This document shows, piece after piece, positions 61,649-64,000 of a stretch of 64,000 bases of DNA. The notes beneath the pieces were generated by a model. That model was not told where the DNA came from and did no database searches. It saw nothing but the letters and a program-made list of their open reading frames with translations. A program made the translations under genes and the position numbers. Every line of letters begins with the position of its first letter. Positions within the stretch are counted from its first letter, which is position 1. Source of the DNA: Castellaniella defragrans (GTDB lineage: Bacteria > Pseudomonadota > Gammaproteobacteria > Burkholderiales > Burkholderiaceae_B); the NCBI RefSeq assembly GCF_014203015.1, contig NZ_JACHIB010000011.1, forward strand, positions 62,001-126,000, given 5' to 3'.

Positions 61649-62737
61649 ATGCGCAGTTCTTCCTCCTTTTACCTCAGCCGCCTCGATCACCTGCGCTTCG
61701 TCGCGGCCGCGCTGGTGGTGCTGTTCCATTACCTGCACGCGTTCGTCGGCCAGGTCCAGCCGATCAACCCGTTGGCGATCGTCGTCAGCGAGGGTCACAT
61801 GGGCATCGGCCTGTTCATGGTGTTGAGCGGTTTCATCTTTGCCGTGTTGTGCGCCGGAAAATCCGTCGATTACAAGCTGTTCCTGTTCAACCGCTTCGTG
61901 CGCATCTACCCGCTTTATATCTTTGCTGTGGTGCTGGCCGTCACGCTGATGGTCTATCAGAAGCAGATCAACTACAACGTGTTCGACATTTTCCAGTGGC
62001 TGCTGCTGTTTCGCCCCAGTTCGATTTCGGATCTGCCGCAGTTTTCCCATTTGTGGACCATTCCTGTCGAATTCAGTTTCTATCTGCTGTTTCCCTTTTT
62101 CCACCAGTTTTATAAAAAATACGGCGCGCGCTATTTCATCGGAATGATCGGCCTGCTGCTGCTGCTGCGCGCCGGGATCTACCTGGAATACGGTACCGTG
62201 CGCTACGTGGCCTATGAAACCCTGTTCGGCCGCCTCGACCAGTTTCTCATCGGTTATCTGGCCGCGTGCTGCTATCTCGCTCCCGCCGCCCGGCGCCGGT
62301 TCTCGCGTCCGTGGATGCTTGCGCTGGCTTGCGGGCTGGTGTTCTATGTCATCCACTGGTTGAACCGCCACGGCGGCGGCGCCAATGTCGAAGCCGGCTG
62401 GTGGATTGTCTGGCCCACCGTCGAGGCGCTGGCGTGGGCGGCGCTGGTGCTGGCCTATCTGTGCCAGCGTTGGTCCCTGCCCGTCTGGGCGGACCGTCTG
62501 CTGGCGCAGGGCGGCGTGCTCAGTTTCTCGCTCTATGTCTGCCACCCCTGGGTGATTTCCGTGCTGGCGCCGCGTGTCGGCGTGCTGCCGCTGGGTCTGG
62601 GCGAGCTGGGTGACAACATCCTCACCGGCGTGCTGGTGGCCCTGCCCGCCTCGCTGTTCCTGGCCTGGACGCTCAATCGCCTGATCGAAAAGCCTTTCCT
62701 GGAATTCCGCCGTTCCTATCTGCTCCCCCAGGTCTGA
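61649..62737 (+). CDS. Acyltransferase 3 family membrane protein (second)
   Basis: A 362-residue OafA/YrhL-type integral membrane acyltransferase. Motifs: RLDHLRFVAAALVVLFHYLHAFVG (catalytic His in FHY), GLFMVLSGFIFAVL, LFLFNRFVRIYPLYIFAVV, HLWTIPVEFSFYLLFP, FSLYVCHPWVI. It is divergent from the other acyltransferase gene across 151 bases, and both have few close sequence features in common beyond the family, suggesting different polysaccharide positions or substrates. Local base composition is a little lower in GC than the rhamnose genes. Followed 154 bases later by the glycosyltransferase. Confidence 0.88.
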   Translation: MRSSSSFYLSRLDHLRFVAAALVVLFHYLHAFVGQVQPINPLAIVVSEGHMGIGLFMVLSGFIFAVLCAGKSVDYKLFLFNRFVRIYPLYIFAVVLAVTLMVYQKQINYNVFDIFQWLLLFRPSSISDLPQFSHLWTIPVEFSFYLLFPFFHQFYKKYGARYFIGMIGLLLLLRAGIYLEYGTVRYVAYETLFGRLDQFLIGYLAACCYLAPAARRRFSRPWMLALACGLVFYVIHWLNRHGGGANVEAGWWIVWPTVEALAWAALVLAYLCQRWSLPVWADRLLAQGGVLSFSLYVCHPWVISVLAPRVGVLPLGLGELGDNILTGVLVALPASLFLAWTLNRLIEKPFLEFRRSYLLPQV

Positions 62738-62891
62738 TCCTCGGGGTCCGGTCACGAATCCTGTCGCTCCCGGCGCCATCACCCCGGCTCGTTCCCGCCG
62801 ACCCGGTCCCCGGGTCCGGCTCCGCCGGCCGCCCTTCAGGATGCGATTAAAATCGTGTCCTTGCCAGCATTTCCCCGTCAATAGAAAATAC

Positions 62892-64000
62892 ATGAACTCA
62901 AGCTCCCTGCAACATTTCTTCATGCGCGCCCGCAAGGCCCTCGGCTATGTGGCGCGGGGCGACTTCAAGAATCTGATGGGGCGCGTCCGGTCCATGCGCC
63001 AGGAGCGCCTTCGCGCGGACCGGCCCAACGAGATCCTGCCCGGCACCATCCTCAAGTGGCGCATCGTCACCACGCGGCATACCCTGTTCATCGCCCATCT
63101 GATTGCCCGCCGCCTGCGCGAACACGGCTTCGGCGTCACCATCGCCACCGAGGTGCCGGAGGCGGTGGAAGACCATTTCTACGTGGTGTTGTGTCCGCAG
63201 ATTTTCCAGCGCCTGCCGCCGCCCGAGCGCACCTTCCTGTTCCAGATGGAGCAGTCCGTCAGTTCGCGCTGGTTCACCAAGGCCTACCTGAACACCCTGC
63301 TCAATGCGCGCGGCGTGCTGGACTACGCGCTCGTCAACCTCGATTTCCTGCAGCGCAAGGAAATCCGTTTTCCGCATACCAATTATCTGCCCATCGGTTC
63401 GGACCCGGACTATGCCGCCGGGCTGGCCGCCGAAGACAAGCGGTACGACGTGCTGTTCTATGGCGACGCGGCCAGCTCGCCGCGCCGCCAGGCCCTGCTG
63501 CAGGCGCTGGAGCGGCATTTCGACGTGCATCGCTGCAGCGAGGTCTTCGGCGACGAGATGAAGCGCGAGATCCGCCGCGCCCGCCTCGTCGTCAACCTGC
63601 ACTATTACGAAAACGCGCTGCTCGAAACCCCGCGCATCCAGGAATGCCTGGCGCTCGGCGTGCCCGTGGTCTCCGAATCCGCCCAGGACCAGGCCGACTA
63701 TCCCGAACTGGAAGGCGTGGTGCGCTTCTTTCCCGAAGGCGACGTCCAGGCCATGGTGGATGCCGTGCGCGACGCCCTGGCCCATCCCGTACCCGCCGAA
63801 GCCGTCGCCCGCAGCACGCAGGAAAGCTGGCGGCGCTTCTGTTTCATGTTCGACCGTTTCCTGGTCGGCGCCAAGCTGCTGCCCTACCACCACCTGAGCC
63901 GCCAGCCGCTGTACCTCAACCCGGCGCCGCACGCCGCCGCCTCGCCGCCGTCCGGCCAGGCCCCGCGCCTGATCCTTTCCATGCCCGAAACCATCACCCG
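62892..64000 (+). CDS. Glycosyltransferase-like protein, 3' part cut by window edge
   Basis: An open frame of at least 369 codons that leaves the window without a stop. It starts MNSSSLQHFFMRARKALGYV and contains TLFIAHLIARRLREHGFGVTIAT, VLCPQIFQRLPPPERTFLFQMEQS, DVLFYGDAASSPRRQALLQAL and NLHYYENALLETPRIQECLALGVPVVSESAQD, a GT-B-type glycosyltransferase C-terminal pattern (donor-site LETPRIQECLALGVPVVSE). It probably belongs to the polysaccharide locus. Donor and acceptor are unknown. The ribosome site is weak and ATG at 62892 is assumed. Confidence 0.75.
   Translation, partial: MNSSSLQHFFMRARKALGYVARGDFKNLMGRVRSMRQERLRADRPNEILPGTILKWRIVTTRHTLFIAHLIARRLREHGFGVTIATEVPEAVEDHFYVVLCPQIFQRLPPPERTFLFQMEQSVSSRWFTKAYLNTLLNARGVLDYALVNLDFLQRKEIRFPHTNYLPIGSDPDYAAGLAAEDKRYDVLFYGDAASSPRRQALLQALERHFDVHRCSEVFGDEMKREIRRARLVVNLHYYENALLETPRIQECLALGVPVVSESAQDQADYPELEGVVRFFPEGDVQAMVDAVRDALAHPVPAEAVARSTQESWRRFCFMFDRFLVGAKLLPYHHLSRQPLYLNPAPHAAASPPSGQAPRLILSMPETIT

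Overview
The window is about 70% GC DNA with dense, mostly co-directional gene blocks. Gene content points to a betaproteobacterium of the Burkholderiales, most likely Alcaligenaceae (Bordetella/Achromobacter relatives). The pointers are a reversed-order FadJ-type beta-oxidation enzyme, a BfeA-like catecholate receptor, the Mla and Glt genes, and a WbaP/rhamnose O-antigen locus. The genus cannot be fixed from sequence alone. No rRNA, tRNA, complete insertion sequence or CRISPR array was seen.

Region 1 (1-7.8 kb, minus strand) is housekeeping: the end of the Mla lipid-transport operon (mlaF, partial mlaE) and glutamate synthase (gltB-gltD). The gltB upstream region carries repeated ATAGGG-type operator-like sequences.

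Region 2 (7.9-34.3 kb) is an almost self-contained catecholate siderophore island. A leftward operon (entE, free-standing aryl carrier protein, one-module NRPS entF, a YncE-like lipoprotein, entC, isochorismatase entB) lies behind a strong Fur box and six 11-bp direct repeats. A second leftward operon holds a FecCD permease, FepC, FepB, a Fes/IroE-like esterase and a phosphopantetheinyl transferase. Rightward genes are a second esterase, a FecI-FecR-FecA-type surface signalling set, a second YncE-like lipoprotein, a MacA/MacB-type exporter and a FepA/BfeA-like receptor. Motifs predict 2,3-dihydroxybenzoate (DHB) and serine as building blocks, hence an enterobactin-like oligomer. However, entA (the DHB-forming dehydrogenase) and an MbtH protein are absent here, and EntB is split into two genes.

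Region 3 (34.4-43.6 kb) is mixed: a MazF-type toxin-antitoxin pair with a 22-bp palindromic operator, a RAYT-like protein that has lost its catalytic motifs, a beta-oxidation pair (fadJ-type enzyme and thiolase) behind a PsrA-type operator, glucose-6-phosphate isomerase with a cluster of REP-like palindromes at its stop codon, and an NCS2 purine permease with a structured leader.

Region 4 (43.7-64 kb) is a surface-polysaccharide locus: galE, a GT2 rhamnosyltransferase, wbaP, O-antigen ligase, rfbBD facing rfbAC, two acyltransferases and a truncated glycosyltransferase. Inserted in it (52.1-59.4 kb) is a gene set in the order SapC, type I ABC exporter, membrane fusion protein, TolC, second TolC. 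The first four match the order of the Campylobacter fetus sapCDEF S-layer secretion operon. An Rpn-family nuclease follows. No secreted substrate gene is visible. The most interesting systems are the incomplete, rearranged catecholate island and the SapC-type secretion operon embedded in O-antigen genes.
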